Below are positions 32,005 to 42,343 of a stretch of DNA of 64,000 bases, one piece after another (within the stretch, counting starts at the first letter, position 1; each line of letters opens with the position of its first letter). The DNA comes from Thermosyntropha sp. (lineage in GTDB: Bacteria > Bacillota > Syntrophomonadia > Syntrophomonadales > Syntrophomonadaceae), in contig NZ_JACDOH010000003.1 of assembly GCF_017656155.1 (NCBI RefSeq), positions 1 to 64,000 on the forward strand, written 5' to 3'. The notes under the pieces were generated by a model. The model was not told the origin of the DNA, made no database searches, and saw only the letters and a program-made list of their open reading frames with translations. Position numbers and translations under genes: made by a program.

Positions 32005-33087
32005 TTATTCTATATAGTCTTTTAATTTCTTGCTGCGCGAAGGATGTCTCAACTTGCGTAAAGCTTTGGCTTCAATCTGTCTTATTCTTTCTCTGGTAAC
32101 CCCAAATTCCTGACCTACTTCCTCTAAAGTCCTGGGTCTTCCATCATCCAGTCCAAAGCGCAGTCGCAAAACTTTTTCTTCACGCTCAGTCAGGGTACTC
32201 AAAATACTATCTAAATGTTCACGCAGAAGCACAAAAGAAGCCGATTCTTCAGGAGATTCTGCATCTTCATCGGTAATAAAATCACCCAGGTGGCTATCAT
32301 CTTCTTCCCCTATGGGAGTTTCTAAAGATACAGGCTCCTGTGCCACTTTCATTATTTCAATAACCCTCTCTACAGGAATATTCATTTCCTGCGCTATCTC
32401 CATCGGGGTAGGTTCCCTTCCCAAACTCTGCAAAAGATTTCTCTGCACTCTGGATAATTTATTTATAGTTTCTACCATATGAACTGGAATACGTATAGTA
32501 CGTGCCTGGTCAGCTATAGCTCTGGTAATCGCTTGTCTTATCCACCAAGTGGCATAAGTACTGAATTTATAACCTTTGCGGTAATCAAATTTTTCAACCG
32601 CTTTCATAAGCCCTAAATTACCTTCCTGTATAAGATCAAGGAAAAGCATACCGCGCCCTACATAGCGCTTGGCAATGCTTACCACCAAACGAAGATTGGC
32701 TTCTACCAGCATCCTTTTTGCTTCTTCATCACCAGCTTCAATCCTTTTAGCCAGTTCAATCTCTTCATCAGCAGTAAGCAGAGGTACTCTCCCTATTTCT
32801 TTAAGATACATGCGAACTGGATCATCTATTTCAATCCCTTCAGGGATTATTACCTCTTCCAGCTCCATTTCTTCCGGATCTATCTCTATATCCGAATCTA
32901 CTTCGGAATCGTTACCTATACTTATACCCAACGACTGAAGGTGCTCGAAAATATCATCAATATAGTCAGGCTCAAGATTAAAGCCCTGCAAATCTTCTAC
33001 AATTTCATCGTAAGTAAGATTCTTCTTCTTTTTGCCTTTCTCAGCCAATGCACTGATAGACTCTGCCAGCTTTCTATCGAACTTCAT
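32005..33087 (-). CDS. rpoD: RNA polymerase primary sigma factor SigA/RpoD
   Basis: 360 aa, the size of Gram-positive SigA. Region 1.1-like N-terminus with an acidic stretch, region 1.2 [19 protein letters not shown], region 2 [20 protein letters not shown] and [20 protein letters not shown], region 3 [20 protein letters not shown], region 4 [20 protein letters not shown]. Its ATG overlaps the dnaG stop by 4 nt (ATGA). The dnaG-rpoD pair is the core of the macromolecular synthesis operon; rpsU is not present here. Confidence 0.98.
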   Translation of the reverse strand: MKFDRKLAESISALAEKGKKKKNLTYDEIVEDLQGFNLEPDYIDDIFEHLQSLGISIGNDSEVDSDIEIDPEEMELEEVIIPEGIEIDDPVRMYLKEIGRVPLLTADEEIELAKRIEAGDEEAKRMLVEANLRLVVSIAKRYVGRGMLFLDLIQEGNLGLMKAVEKFDYRKGYKFSTYATWWIRQAITRAIADQARTIRIPVHMVETINKLSRVQRNLLQSLGREPTPMEIAQEMNIPVERVIEIMKVAQEPVSLETPIGEEDDSHLGDFITDEDAESPEESASFVLLREHLDSILSTLTEREEKVLRLRFGLDDGRPRTLEEVGQEFGVTRERIRQIEAKALRKLRHPSRSKKLKDYIE

Positions 33088-34853
33088 TTTATCCCCCCTT
33101 CCTTTCTATTATTTAAAAATAAATCCAAATAAACCAAGAATCTCAACACTGCATTAAAATCCCCTTTATCCTTTAAACTGTTTAACTTTTGTAAAAGCTT
33201 TTGTAAAGCTGCTTCTCTTTTACGACTTAAAACCTCTTTGATAATCTTTTCTATTCCAGATTCATCAATAAGAACAATATCCTGCATCATCAATCTGGCA
33301 TACTCAGCCATAAGTCCCTTTTCAATAAGCTGCTGTTCCAGCTTTTTTATTTTTTCCTCAGTTCCTCCTTCGAGGCCGTCATATAATATGCAGATTTCAC
33401 GATAAGTCTGGTTTTTAAAAATTCCAAAACCCAGCTCGGTTTTTATGCGATTAAATATATAGCCATTTTTAAGCATAGAAGCTATTAATCTATCTTCCAA
33501 GCTAGAATTATCGTATCTTATATTATCCCTTTTTATTTGTTTTTTATTCCCATTAAAAACCAATTTTTTGGTGTTTTCCCGTTTTATTTCCCTGAACACT
33601 ATGTTTTCTTCCAAAACAAGCTTTTGTGCCAAAATTTTTATATAATAATCGCGCAAAAGCTCACTTTCCAGCTCAGATATATCAGATTTAAGCATATTTA
33701 TTATTTTTATCTTATCTTCCAAATCCAGTGATTTTTTATTTTTGAGATAATAATTAATTTTAAATTCAATATGGCTTATTTTATTATTCTTTATAAATGT
33801 CAAAAAATCCTCTTTTCCAACTAAATCCAAATACTCATCCGGATCCCGCCTCCCCGGAATAGAAGCCACATAAACCTGCAACTTTTCGCGGGTTAAAACA
33901 TCTATAGCTTTAAGTGTAGACCTCTGTCCCGCTTCATCTCCATCATACAAAACTACTACCTTTTCAGCATAGCGACACAAAAGTCTAGCCTGTTCCTGAG
34001 TAAACGCGGTTCCTAAAGAAGCTACTACATTCTGGACACCTGACTGATGAAGCTTTATACAATCAGTATAACCTTCAACTAATATAGCTTCATTAGCGGA
34101 ACGAATAGCCTCTCTAGCTTGAAAAATCCCATACAAGTTGCGGCCTTTCGAAAAAACTTCGGTTTCCGGCGAATTTATATATTTAGGCATGCTGTCATCC
34201 AAAACCCTTGCCCCGAAGGCAATAATATCACCATTATACTGAAAAACAGGAAATATTATGCGATTTCGGAATAAATCATAATAATTCCCCGTTTTATCGC
34301 TCTTTCTTAAAAGTCCTGACTTTTGAAGATAATCAAAAGGTATATTTTCGGCCAAAAGAAAATTTTTAAGACCTTCCCATTCATCCGGAGCATAACCCAA
34401 CTTAAATAAATCAATTGTTTTATCACTGATACCCCTTTTTCTCAAATATTCTCTGGCCAAAAAACCCTTCGGACTCTTCAAATTATTATGATAGAATTCG
34501 GCTGCTTTTTTGTTAACCTGCAAAATAAATCGTTTTAAATCTTTTTGCTTTGTATTAAACCTTTCTAAAGATGGACTTACTCCCGCCTTAGAAGCTAAAA
34601 GTTCAAGGGCCTCCTTGAAGCTTATACCATCCCTTTTCATGACAAACGAAAAAATATCCCCTCCGGCATGACAGCCAAAACAATAGAACATTCCTTTTTC
34701 TGGGGTCACACAAAACGAAGGGGTTTTTTCCTGATGAAAGGGACATAATCCCCAATATCTGCTGCCTTTACGCGTTAAACGAACAGTTTCTGATACAATA
34801 TCAACTATATCTAAACGCGCCTTAATTTCATCAACTATATCATCATAATACAA
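33084..34853 (-). CDS. dnaG: DNA primase
   Basis: 589 aa. N-terminal zinc ribbon [13 protein letters not shown]...[10 protein letters not shown], followed by the RNA-polymerase domain ([20 protein letters not shown]) and the TOPRIM core ([17 protein letters not shown] with [19 protein letters not shown] and [13 protein letters not shown]). The C-terminal helicase-binding part is helical and divergent. Makes RNA primers at the fork. TTG 34853 is preferred (GAGG 9 nt upstream); a TTG two codons earlier is only 3 nt from it. Confidence 0.96.
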   Translation of the reverse strand: MYYDDIVDEIKARLDIVDIVSETVRLTRKGSRYWGLCPFHQEKTPSFCVTPEKGMFYCFGCHAGGDIFSFVMKRDGISFKEALELLASKAGVSPSLERFNTKQKDLKRFILQVNKKAAEFYHNNLKSPKGFLAREYLRKRGISDKTIDLFKLGYAPDEWEGLKNFLLAENIPFDYLQKSGLLRKSDKTGNYYDLFRNRIIFPVFQYNGDIIAFGARVLDDSMPKYINSPETEVFSKGRNLYGIFQAREAIRSANEAILVEGYTDCIKLHQSGVQNVVASLGTAFTQEQARLLCRYAEKVVVLYDGDEAGQRSTLKAIDVLTREKLQVYVASIPGRRDPDEYLDLVGKEDFLTFIKNNKISHIEFKINYYLKNKKSLDLEDKIKIINMLKSDISELESELLRDYYIKILAQKLVLEENIVFREIKRENTKKLVFNGNKKQIKRDNIRYDNSSLEDRLIASMLKNGYIFNRIKTELGFGIFKNQTYREICILYDGLEGGTEEKIKKLEQQLIEKGLMAEYARLMMQDIVLIDESGIEKIIKEVLSRKREAALQKLLQKLNSLKDKGDFNAVLRFLVYLDLFLNNRKEGGIK

Positions 34854-34927
34854 AGCCAATTACCTCACCTACAATTCTACAAGGACTTGCAAAATCCTTC
34901 TAAACATTCGAAATTTGTCATTAATTT

Positions 34928-36013
34928 TTAGTTCTTATTTATATCTTCTTTTTTTTCCTCCTGTAACTTAAAAGCTTCAGGAACTAATGACTGAGGAATA
35001 TATATATCTTTAAAGACAGAAATACAGTAAGCATCACTCATGCCAGATATATAATCAGCAACTGCTCGTTTTAAGCCTTCTTCTTCAGCTATTTTCTGGT
35101 ACACAGGACTCATTTTCTCCGGGTGTTTAAGATAATACTTAAACAAATGCTCTATAATAAAATAAGCTCTGGTCCTTTCCGCCTGACATACCGGCCCTGT
35201 ATACACGGTTTCAAACATAAATTTTCTAAGTCCCTTAAGGGCCTTTTCAACTTCTTTGCTTGGCTCTACCTTTAATTCTCCCGATTCTTTCAATAACTTG
35301 CGGGTATTATAAATAGTATCCGTAACTAAAGTAGCTATTCTCTGACTGTGAGTTTTTCCCAACACTTCTAAATATTCTTGCGGAATATCCTCCAACCTTA
35401 AAAGACCTGCCCTTATAGAATCATCAATATCATGCTGAACATAGGCTATTTTATCGCTTAACCGAACAACTTTCCCTTCCATAGTAGAAGGCATCATATC
35501 ATTATCATCATAACCGCTGTGATAAAGGACTCCATCTAAAACTTCTTTTGTCAGATTAAGCCCATTTCTTCCCTTGTGCTGTTCTACGCGTGTTAAAACT
35601 CTAATACTGTTTTCATTATGTTTAAATCCACCTGGCAGCAGTTCATTAAGCACCTGCTCACCAGCATGAGCAAAAGGAGTATGTCCCACATCATGGGCTA
35701 ATGCAATAGCTTCAACTAAATCCAGATTGAGATTAAGAGCCGCAGCTATAGTTCGTGAAATCTGACTTACTTCAAGAGTATGGGTAAGCCGACTGCGGTA
35801 ATGATCCCCGGGCGGGGCTATAAAAACCTGGGTCTTATGCTTAAGGCGGCGAAAGGACTTGGAATGAACTACACGATCCCTATCAACCATAAAACAGGTT
35901 CGTATGGGATCAGGTTCTTCATATATATGTCTTCCCTCAGAATTTGCCGCTAAAACTGCATAAGGGGATAGGATCTTTTCTTCCTTTATTTCCAATTCCC
36001 TTCTTATATTCAC
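34928..36013 (-). CDS. dgt: dGTP triphosphohydrolase-like HD protein
   Basis: 361 aa. HD-domain dNTPase family. Seen: FRRLKHKTQVFIAPPGDHYR, SRLTHTLEVSQISRTIAAAL, VEAIALAHDVGHTPFAHAGE (HD metal site), GYDDNDMMPSTMEGKVVRLS and DKIAYVQHDIDDSIRAG. Such proteins cleave dNTPs to nucleosides and triphosphate, limiting nucleotide pools. GTG start with GGGGG upstream. Directly before dnaG, 74 nt apart, a common Clostridia arrangement. Confidence 0.93.
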   Translation of the reverse strand: MNIRRELEIKEEKILSPYAVLAANSEGRHIYEEPDPIRTCFMVDRDRVVHSKSFRRLKHKTQVFIAPPGDHYRSRLTHTLEVSQISRTIAAALNLNLDLVEAIALAHDVGHTPFAHAGEQVLNELLPGGFKHNENSIRVLTRVEQHKGRNGLNLTKEVLDGVLYHSGYDDNDMMPSTMEGKVVRLSDKIAYVQHDIDDSIRAGLLRLEDIPQEYLEVLGKTHSQRIATLVTDTIYNTRKLLKESGELKVEPSKEVEKALKGLRKFMFETVYTGPVCQAERTRAYFIIEHLFKYYLKHPEKMSPVYQKIAEEEGLKRAVADYISGMSDAYCISVFKDIYIPQSLVPEAFKLQEEKKEDINKN

Positions 36014-36124
36014 CTGATTCCCCCTTTAAACCAATTTATAGCCTTAAAAATATAAAGAATCCTTAAAGCTCTAAGCCCAAGGATTTCGCATAAAAATAAT
36101 ATCGCAATTTAAAGCAGGTACAGT

Positions 36125-36733
36125 TTAGCGTTTTCGTAAATGCTTAGTAGCTTTAGCAACTTCCACTATTCTTTTCCCCACAATAGAAGCCCTTAATAAA
36201 GCATTTTCATCTTCCGAAGAAGGCCTTTGAGCAGCAGCTCCCAAATGTCCACAATCATCCTCATAATAACCGTCACCTACAATTATCATACCCTGAACCA
36301 TCATCATATCCTGCATCGCTCTAATAGTAGTTTCCTGCCCGCCAAATCTGGAAGCGCCTACCGCGATTGCCCCACCTACAACATTCAAAAGCTTTTTGTC
36401 ATTGCGCAAGCCTCTGGTTTTATCCCAAAAAGCCTTGAGCTGGGCAGAAACTGTCCCAAAATACACCGGACTTCCCATAATAATCCCATCAGCTTTTGAA
36501 ATAAGCTTTAAAGTTTTTTCCAATACTTTATCTTTAAAACACCTACCGGAGCAGGGAGAAGAACAGGCTACACAAAAAGGATTTGTCATATCCTTTAAAA
36601 CCTGCTGACAGTGAATAAACTCTACTTTAGCCCCCATTTTTTCACATTCTTCTGCCGCTTTATGCAGCAACAATGCAGTATTTCCTTCGCGATTAGGGCT
36701 TCCATTTATTGCTACAATTAATAATTCAGACAT
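36125..36733 (-). CDS. Flavodoxin-like NAD(P)H-dependent FMN oxidoreductase with Cys cluster
   Basis: 202 aa. Flavodoxin-fold reductase: AINGSPNREGNTALLLHKA is the FMN-phosphate loop, IMGSPVYFGTVSAQLKAFWD the flavin-binding loop. Between them CVACSSPCSGRC (Cys spacing 2-3-3) resembles the compact Cys motif of iron-sulfur flavoproteins, so it may bind FMN plus a 4Fe-4S cluster and carry electrons from ferredoxin; substrate unknown. ATG start with GGAGGTG upstream. It lies alone between dgt and the LysM gene; the upstream stretch 36734-36948 is AT-rich with a possible TTTACA-16-TATAAA promoter near 36825. Confidence 0.85.
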   Translation of the reverse strand: MSELLIVAINGSPNREGNTALLLHKAAEECEKMGAKVEFIHCQQVLKDMTNPFCVACSSPCSGRCFKDKVLEKTLKLISKADGIIMGSPVYFGTVSAQLKAFWDKTRGLRNDKKLLNVVGGAIAVGASRFGGQETTIRAMQDMMMVQGMIIVGDGYYEDDCGHLGAAAQRPSSEDENALLRASIVGKRIVEVAKATKHLRKR

Positions 36734-36948
36734 TTTTTACACCTCCATTGCTATTTTAATACTACATTCTTAAACATATTCCTTTATTTTATGAAACAAT
36801 TATTTATTTTATATCCTAAAAATATATAATGTAAAGAAAATTTTTCAGAAAGTTAAAAAGTCGGAAAAACCGCCATTATCGAAAAAAGAAGGCAAAAAGG
36901 TGATCTTAAAACCTGGGAGAAACCGCCCGCGAAACGATAAAAACAGTA

Positions 36949-36983
36949 AAGGTCATCAGCAGTTTTTATCTGCTGATGACCTT
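36949..36983 (-). terminator. Terminator after the LysM gene
   Basis: AAGGTCATCAGCAG and CTGCTGATGACCTT pair over 14 bp around a 7-nt loop. It lies 23 nt after the stop; TTTACTGTTTTT follows on the minus strand. Confidence 0.8.
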
Positions 36984-37006
36984 AAATCACGCCTTTAATA
37001 TCTTCT

Positions 37007-37897
37007 CTATATCCGATAGCTTGCAGCCCTCATCACTGCTGCCTGATGGGCTTCATCCACCCTATTAGTTCCATGGGTTCTGCTGTTTTTAAAGTGAATG
37101 CAAAAATGTCCGTTAAAATTATTATTATAGATAGTCTGCGAACCATGCGGCATTCCATTCTGAGAAGCAGCAAAAACTCTGCCATTCACGCTTACTATAA
37201 TTGCACGTCTCGCCCAGCTCCACTGACCACCATAGATCTTCTTCATTTTAGCGGTATCGGCTGCGGTCAGAGGCTCACAATCTGCGTGATTAGTCCCCCC
37301 TTTTCTCAATACCTTATAACTTATCCCCGTTTCAACATCAGTAACTGTTGCGACACTACCCCGTGGAAAAGCATATTGAACAACAGTCCACCAATCTGCG
37401 GCTTCCGGGTATCTCAAACCAGCCCGGGAAGGAAGTTTTATTTCAGAAACCGGAATAATCAGCTTTCGCCCCGGATATATAATATCAGATTTGAGGTTGT
37501 TTGCCTGCTTAATGGAAGCAATGCTCGTCCCATATTTTAAGGCTATTTTGTAAAGAGTATCTCCCGATTTCACAACATAAGTTCCTTCTGCTAATTTTTT
37601 ATCGAGCATTCCTTTAGTCTTCTTCCCAACAATCCCATCAGGATTCAAATTGTTATCTTTTTGAAAACGAATAACCGCATTATAGGTTTTAGACCCAAAA
37701 ATCCCATCAATACCTCCGGTATTATAGCCGAGAAAGGTTAAATCTCTTTGTAAATTTTGAACATATGTACCCCTGCTTCCATACCGCAGATTATAGTCCC
37801 CATACTGACCTGCTAAAGCAGTAAAAGTAAAAAATCCTGTAAACACAAAGGTCAAAAGAAGTAATAACGCACAAAACTTAAAATTTAGTCTCTTCAC
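37007..37897 (-). CDS. Exported peptidoglycan-binding/LysM protein with uncharacterised C-terminal domain
   Basis: 296 aa. Signal peptide (FKFCALLLLLTFVFTGFF), a PG_binding_1 repeat (GSRGTYVQNLQRDLTFLGY, DGIFGSKTYNAVIRFQKDN), a LysM motif (YVVKSGDTLYKIALKYGTS, LIIPVSE) and a C-terminal domain of about 130 residues with TNHADCEPLTAADTAKMKKI, SWARRAIIVSVNGRVFAAS, GMPHGSQ, GHFCIHFKNSRTHGTNRVD. The clustered His, Cys and Asp residues look catalytic or metal-binding, but the domain has no function I can name. Likely a cell-wall or spore-cortex enzyme. GTG 37897 is chosen, with AGGAG 8 nt upstream. The gap 37898-38098 shows no gene. Confidence 0.85.
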   Translation of the reverse strand: MKRLNFKFCALLLLLTFVFTGFFTFTALAGQYGDYNLRYGSRGTYVQNLQRDLTFLGYNTGGIDGIFGSKTYNAVIRFQKDNNLNPDGIVGKKTKGMLDKKLAEGTYVVKSGDTLYKIALKYGTSIASIKQANNLKSDIIYPGRKLIIPVSEIKLPSRAGLRYPEAADWWTVVQYAFPRGSVATVTDVETGISYKVLRKGGTNHADCEPLTAADTAKMKKIYGGQWSWARRAIIVSVNGRVFAASQNGMPHGSQTIYNNNFNGHFCIHFKNSRTHGTNRVDEAHQAAVMRAASYRI

Positions 37898-38085
37898 TCT
37901 CCTCACTCCTAAAATATTAATTTCACTTTATTTTAGACATATCAGGAGAAAAGAGACAAACCTCCTATAAAGTAACTCTTTTAATTCATGGAGGATGCCC
38001 AAAAAAGAAAATGTCAATCTGTCAGGATGAGTAAGAAATATTAACTTTAAAACATAGATGGTATATCATCCCTAAGAAAAATTTG

Positions 38086-38114
38086 CAAAAAAAAAATACC
38101 CACCATAAGGTGGG
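38086..38114 (-). terminator. Terminator after ppdK
   Basis: CCCACC/GGTGGG stem with a 4-nt loop, followed by about ten Ts on the minus strand; 17 nt after the ppdK stop. Confidence 0.85.
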
Positions 38115-38130
38115 GAGGTTTTCTCTCATT

Positions 38131-40779
38131 TTATTTTTTGTTTTTAACCGCCGCCTGAGCAGCTGCCAATCTGGCAATCGGTATACGATAAGGCGAACAG
38201 CTTACATAATTGAGCCCTATAAGGTGGCAAAATTCAACAGAACTAGGTTCACCTCCATGTTCACCACAAATTCCAAGCAGTATATCTGGATTTTCTCCTC
38301 TTGCCTTTTCTACTGCAATTTCCATGAGTCCGCCTACCCCTTTGCGATCCAAAACAGCAAAGGGATTATTTTTTATTATTTTTTTATCTAAATAAACCGG
38401 TATAAACTTCCCTTCTGCATCATCACGACTGAAACCCAAAGTCGTTTGGGTTAAATCATTAGTTCCAAAGGAGAAAAACTCAGCTTCTTTAGCTAATTCA
38501 TCCGCAACTATACATGCACGCGGCAACTCTATCATGGTTCCTACTGCATAATTAAGCTTTTCCCCTGTTTCCTGTTCAATTTCACGGTAAACATCATTAA
38601 TTTCTTCCTTAAGCATAGCAAGTTCAGATATATCCATAACCAAAGGTATTTCAATTTCAGCAAAAGTCGGAATGTTTTCTTTTTTAAGCTGAACCATAGC
38701 TTCAAATATAGCCCTTGCCTGCATACGGTAAATTTCAGGGTAAGTCAACCCCAGCCTGCAGCCGCGATGTCCCAGCATAGGGTTAGCTTCAGACAAGCTA
38801 TGTACCTTGGCAGCTAATTCTTCTTTTTCCTTTATGACTCCTGGATCAGCATTGGAATATTTAAGTTCGGCAATTTCTAAAAGAAGTGTTTCATAGTCAG
38901 GCAAAAATTCGTGCAAGGGCGGATCTAAAAGCCTTATAGTTACCGGATAGGGTGACATAGCCTTCAATATGCCGTAAAAATCTCCTCTCTGGAAGGGTAA
39001 AAGTTTATCTAATGCTTTCTTTCTTTCTTCTTCGCTATCTGCCAGTATCATTTCTTGAACTATTGGCAGTCTTTCAGTTTCCATAAACATATGTTCAGTT
39101 CGACAAAGTCCTATACCTTCTGCACCAAATTCACGTGCTTTTGCTGCATCCTGAGGATTATCAGCATTAGCTCTAACTGTAAGCATTTTAGTTTCATCTG
39201 CCCATTTTAAAAGGGTAGCAAATTCTCCCGAAAGAGCAGGTTCAATCATGGGAACTTCGCCTAACATAACTTTTCCGGTTGCACCATCAATCGAAATTAT
39301 GTCGCCTTCTTTTACCACCAAATTATTAACCGTAAACTGCTTAGCAGCCATATCAATTTTTATAGATTCACATCCGCATACACACGGCTTGCCCATTCCT
39401 CTTGCTACGACCGCAGCATGAGAAGTCATTCCTCCGCGGGAAGTTAAAACACCTTGGGCCAAAACTATGCCGTGAATATCATCGGGCGTTGTTTCCGTTC
39501 TTACCAAAATTACTTTTTCTCCGGCTTCTCCAAGCTTTTCAGCTAAATCAGCATCAAAAACTACTTTTCCACAGGCAGCTCCCGGAGAAGCAGGCAGTCC
39601 CTGGGCAACAGGCTCTAACTTGGCATTCGGGTCAATCTGTCTGTGTAAAAGCTGATTCAGCTGTTCAGGCTCTACCTTCATAAGTGCTTCTTCAACAGTT
39701 ATCAAACCTTCATTCACCATATCTACCGCAATTTTCACGGCTGCCCTGGCAGTTCGCTTGCCATTCCTGGTCTGAAGCATGTAAAGTTTTCCCTTTTCTA
39801 CCGTAAACTCAATATCCTGCATATCCCGGTAATGCTTTTCCAACCTTTCGCAGGTATCAATAAACTGCTGATAAACCCCAGGCAGTTCTTCTTTAAGCTT
39901 AGATATAGGCATAGGAGTTCTTATTCCGGCTACCACATCTTCTCCCTGGGCATTTACCAAAAATTCGCCGTATAATTCCTTTTCGCCGGTAGAAGGATTG
40001 CGGGTAAAAGCAACGCCGGTTCCGCTGTCCTGACCCATGTTACCAAAAGCCATTGACTGAACATTTACTGCAGTTCCCAAACTATCGTCAATTTTGTTTA
40101 TGCGCCTGTATACTATCGCTCTCTGATTATTCCATGAATTGAAAACTGCTTTTATCGCCATTATAAGCTGTTCCTGGACATCCTGCGGAAAATCAAAACC
40201 TTTTTCCTTTCTAACTAGGACTTTATATTCTTCAATCATCTTTTTAAGCTCTTCAGCCGGGATTTCATAGTCAAAAATTACACCCAGCTTGCTCTTGTAT
40301 TTTTCTACAATTTCCTCAAATAACGAATGTTCAACTTCTAAAACTACATTGCTGAACATCTGGATAAAACGCCGGTAACAATCATAAGCAAATCTTTCAT
40401 CATCAGTTAAAGAAGCAAGCCCAACTACTGTTTGGTCATTTAAACCTAAATTCAATATAGTATCCATCATACCCGGCATAGAAATGGCTGCTCCAGATCT
40501 TACCGAAACTAAAAGTGGATTGTTAGCATCGCCAAACACCTTGCCTGTCTTTTGCTCAATTTCTTTAAGGGCTGCATAAACCTGATCCATCATTTCATCC
40601 GGGAATTTTCCGCTTTGAGACAAATAAAAATTACATGCCTCAGTAGTAATAGTAAAACCAGGCGGAACTGGAAGCCCAATACGGCTCATTTCCGCTAAAT
40701 TAGCACCTTTGCCCCCCAAGAGGTACTTCATCTCAGCATTTCCTTCTTCAAAAAGGTATACATATTTGTGGCTAGACAT
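38131..40779 (-). CDS. ppdK: Pyruvate, phosphate dikinase
   Basis: 882 aa, full length. Interconverts pyruvate, ATP and Pi with PEP, AMP and PPi. ATP-grasp part: GGKGANLAEMSRIGLPVPPG, SVRSGAAISMPGMMDTILNL, MVFGNMG-like SMAFGNMGQDSGTGVAFTRN. Central phosphohistidine domain: LTSRGGMTSHAAVVARGMGK. PEP-binding barrel: GAEGIGLCRTEHMF, MLGHRGCRLGLTYPEI, FSFGTNDLTQTTLGFSRDDA, GICGEHGGEPSSVEF. Translationally linked (8-nt overlap) to its regulatory kinase/phosphorylase upstream. Useful in PPi-based energy economy of anaerobes. Confidence 0.98.
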   Translation of the reverse strand: MSSHKYVYLFEEGNAEMKYLLGGKGANLAEMSRIGLPVPPGFTITTEACNFYLSQSGKFPDEMMDQVYAALKEIEQKTGKVFGDANNPLLVSVRSGAAISMPGMMDTILNLGLNDQTVVGLASLTDDERFAYDCYRRFIQMFSNVVLEVEHSLFEEIVEKYKSKLGVIFDYEIPAEELKKMIEEYKVLVRKEKGFDFPQDVQEQLIMAIKAVFNSWNNQRAIVYRRINKIDDSLGTAVNVQSMAFGNMGQDSGTGVAFTRNPSTGEKELYGEFLVNAQGEDVVAGIRTPMPISKLKEELPGVYQQFIDTCERLEKHYRDMQDIEFTVEKGKLYMLQTRNGKRTARAAVKIAVDMVNEGLITVEEALMKVEPEQLNQLLHRQIDPNAKLEPVAQGLPASPGAACGKVVFDADLAEKLGEAGEKVILVRTETTPDDIHGIVLAQGVLTSRGGMTSHAAVVARGMGKPCVCGCESIKIDMAAKQFTVNNLVVKEGDIISIDGATGKVMLGEVPMIEPALSGEFATLLKWADETKMLTVRANADNPQDAAKAREFGAEGIGLCRTEHMFMETERLPIVQEMILADSEEERKKALDKLLPFQRGDFYGILKAMSPYPVTIRLLDPPLHEFLPDYETLLLEIAELKYSNADPGVIKEKEELAAKVHSLSEANPMLGHRGCRLGLTYPEIYRMQARAIFEAMVQLKKENIPTFAEIEIPLVMDISELAMLKEEINDVYREIEQETGEKLNYAVGTMIELPRACIVADELAKEAEFFSFGTNDLTQTTLGFSRDDAEGKFIPVYLDKKIIKNNPFAVLDRKGVGGLMEIAVEKARGENPDILLGICGEHGGEPSSVEFCHLIGLNYVSCSPYRIPIARLAAAQAAVKNKK

Positions 40780-41593
40780 TGCTCAACCTCCTATAATAGA
40801 TTTCTAAAATTTTGCTTGCCGTTTCTTCAACAGCCTTATTAGTTACATCTATTACCGGGCAGCCAATTTTTTTCATAACTTTATCGGCAAATTCTAGCTC
40901 TTCTAATATTCGTTTTTCATCAGCATAACTGGCTTGCCCTTTAAGACCTAAGCTTTTAAGCCTTTCGGCCCTTATATGGTAAAGCTGTTCCGGATTTATG
41001 GTAAGGCCAATAACCTTGCCTTTTTCCTGCTTAAATAATTCTTCAGGAGGTGCCACTTCTGGTACCAGAGGAACATTAGCCACTTTTATCCTTTTATGAG
41101 CCAAATACATAGAAAGAGGAGTTTTTGAAGTCCGCGAAACCCCTATCAGGACTATGTCAGCCAGGTTAATTCCGCGTGGATCTTTGCCATCATCATACCG
41201 AACAGCAAATTCTACCGCCTCTACCCGCCGATAATACATTTCGTCAACTTTTCTCAAGAGGCCCGGTTCCTTTTTAGGTTCTATCCCGCTTAACTTTTTA
41301 AAAGCATCAATAACCGGCCCTAATATATCTATACATACAACTCCGGCTTCCTCAGCTTTTTCCTTAAGAAACTGAGCCAGTTCATCAATAACCAGTGTAT
41401 AGGCTATCATAAAATTATTGGCTACCGCCTGCTCTACCACATGGATAATTGTATCCCTATCTCCTATGTTAGGAACCCTTCTTATCTCCATATTGCCTGA
41501 ATTAAACTGGCTGGCAGCTGCTCTGACCACCATCTCAGCAGTTTCCCCTATTGAATCTGAAACAATATATACTCCCGGCAAATGATGTGTCAA
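40772..41593 (-). CDS. PPDK regulatory protein (bifunctional kinase/pyrophosphorylase, DUF299)
   Basis: 273 aa. Family inactivates PPDK by ADP-dependent phosphorylation of a Thr next to the catalytic His and reactivates it by phosphorolysis. Seen: VYIVSDSIGETAEMVVRAA, AYTLVIDELAQFLKE, the P-loop GVSRTSKTPLSMYLAHKR, VPLVPEVAPPEELF and IGLTINPEQLYHIRAERLKS. TTG start with GAGGGGG 8 nt upstream. Lies between the CcpN-like repressor and ppdK; the target Thr is seen in PpdK as GGMTSHAA. Confidence 0.95.
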   Translation of the reverse strand: MTHHLPGVYIVSDSIGETAEMVVRAAASQFNSGNMEIRRVPNIGDRDTIIHVVEQAVANNFMIAYTLVIDELAQFLKEKAEEAGVVCIDILGPVIDAFKKLSGIEPKKEPGLLRKVDEMYYRRVEAVEFAVRYDDGKDPRGINLADIVLIGVSRTSKTPLSMYLAHKRIKVANVPLVPEVAPPEELFKQEKGKVIGLTINPEQLYHIRAERLKSLGLKGQASYADEKRILEELEFADKVMKKIGCPVIDVTNKAVEETASKILEIYYRRLSNV

Positions 41594-41596
41594 AAC

Positions 41597-42250
41597 TTAA
41601 ACCCCCTCAATTCTTTTAGTAGCCAGTTCCAAAAAGAGCCTAGCCACCGTTGTCTTGCTTATTTTGCCTACTACCTGCAGCTTTTCTTCGTTATCTTTAT
41701 CGATAAAACATTTTACTACCGGCAGACTGTCAACTTCATGTTCTACAATCTTGCGAACTGCTTCAACTACAGTTTCATCCATTGTAGTAGTGATTATATT
41801 CGGCATCCGCGTCATTATTACGCTTATAGGCACTTTATTTATATCTACCTGTCCTAAAGTTGTTTTCAAAAAATCCTTGCGCGATACTACTCCTACCAGA
41901 TAGTTATCGTCTCCCACTACATAAATGCTTCCAGTATCTTCTGTAAACAAAGCTACTATTGCATCATAAATGCTGCATGTTTCCTTTACCACTACCGGAA
42001 CTGACTGGACATCCCTTACCCGATAGCGATTTAATATCTTGCGGATTTCACTTTCCACCGCTCCGTTGCGAAAAGTATAACCCACACGGGGTTTAGCTTC
42101 CAGATACCCGGACATAGTCAAAACAGCCAAATCTGGCCTTAACGCTGCCCGGGTAACATTTAGAAGCTCAGCAATGTTTTCCCCCGTAATAGGTCCATAT
42201 TTTTTTACAATTTCCAGGATTTTTTCCTGCCTTTCAGTTAACTCTATCAT
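41597..42250 (-). CDS. ccpN: CcpN-like transcriptional repressor with CBS pair
   Basis: 217 aa. N-terminal winged helix (LTERQEKILEIVKKYGPITG, ENIAELLNVTRAALRPDLAV) followed by two CBS motifs (IYDAIVALFTEDTGSIYVVG, VGVVSRKDFLKTTLG, TVVEAVRKIVEHEVDSLPVV). In Bacillus CcpN (YqzB) represses gluconeogenic genes and senses ATP/ADP. Being directly before the PPDK regulator and ppdK, it probably controls pyruvate/PEP interconversion here. ATG 42250 is the likely start; upstream GTG codons lie within the GGTGGTGG stretch. Confidence 0.92.
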   Translation of the reverse strand: MIELTERQEKILEIVKKYGPITGENIAELLNVTRAALRPDLAVLTMSGYLEAKPRVGYTFRNGAVESEIRKILNRYRVRDVQSVPVVVKETCSIYDAIVALFTEDTGSIYVVGDDNYLVGVVSRKDFLKTTLGQVDINKVPISVIMTRMPNIITTTMDETVVEAVRKIVEHEVDSLPVVKCFIDKDNEEKLQVVGKISKTTVARLFLELATKRIEGV

Positions 42251-42343
42251 GACCACCACCAAATTATGCTATACTTTTTGGGGGAATTTTGTTTAATTAT
42301 ACTATACTATATAGCACAAAAAAATCCTGTTTTTTAAAAAATT

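Noticed and set aside
34860-36124. Mobile element, phage or CRISPR array in the housekeeping half
   Set aside because: No transposase, integrase, regular spaced repeats or att-like duplications were seen anywhere in the window; dgt is a normal housekeeping neighbour of dnaG.
36840-36948. Possible c-di-GMP riboswitch in the gap before the flavodoxin-like gene
   Set aside because: Only scattered purine runs were seen; the conserved GEMM loops are missing.
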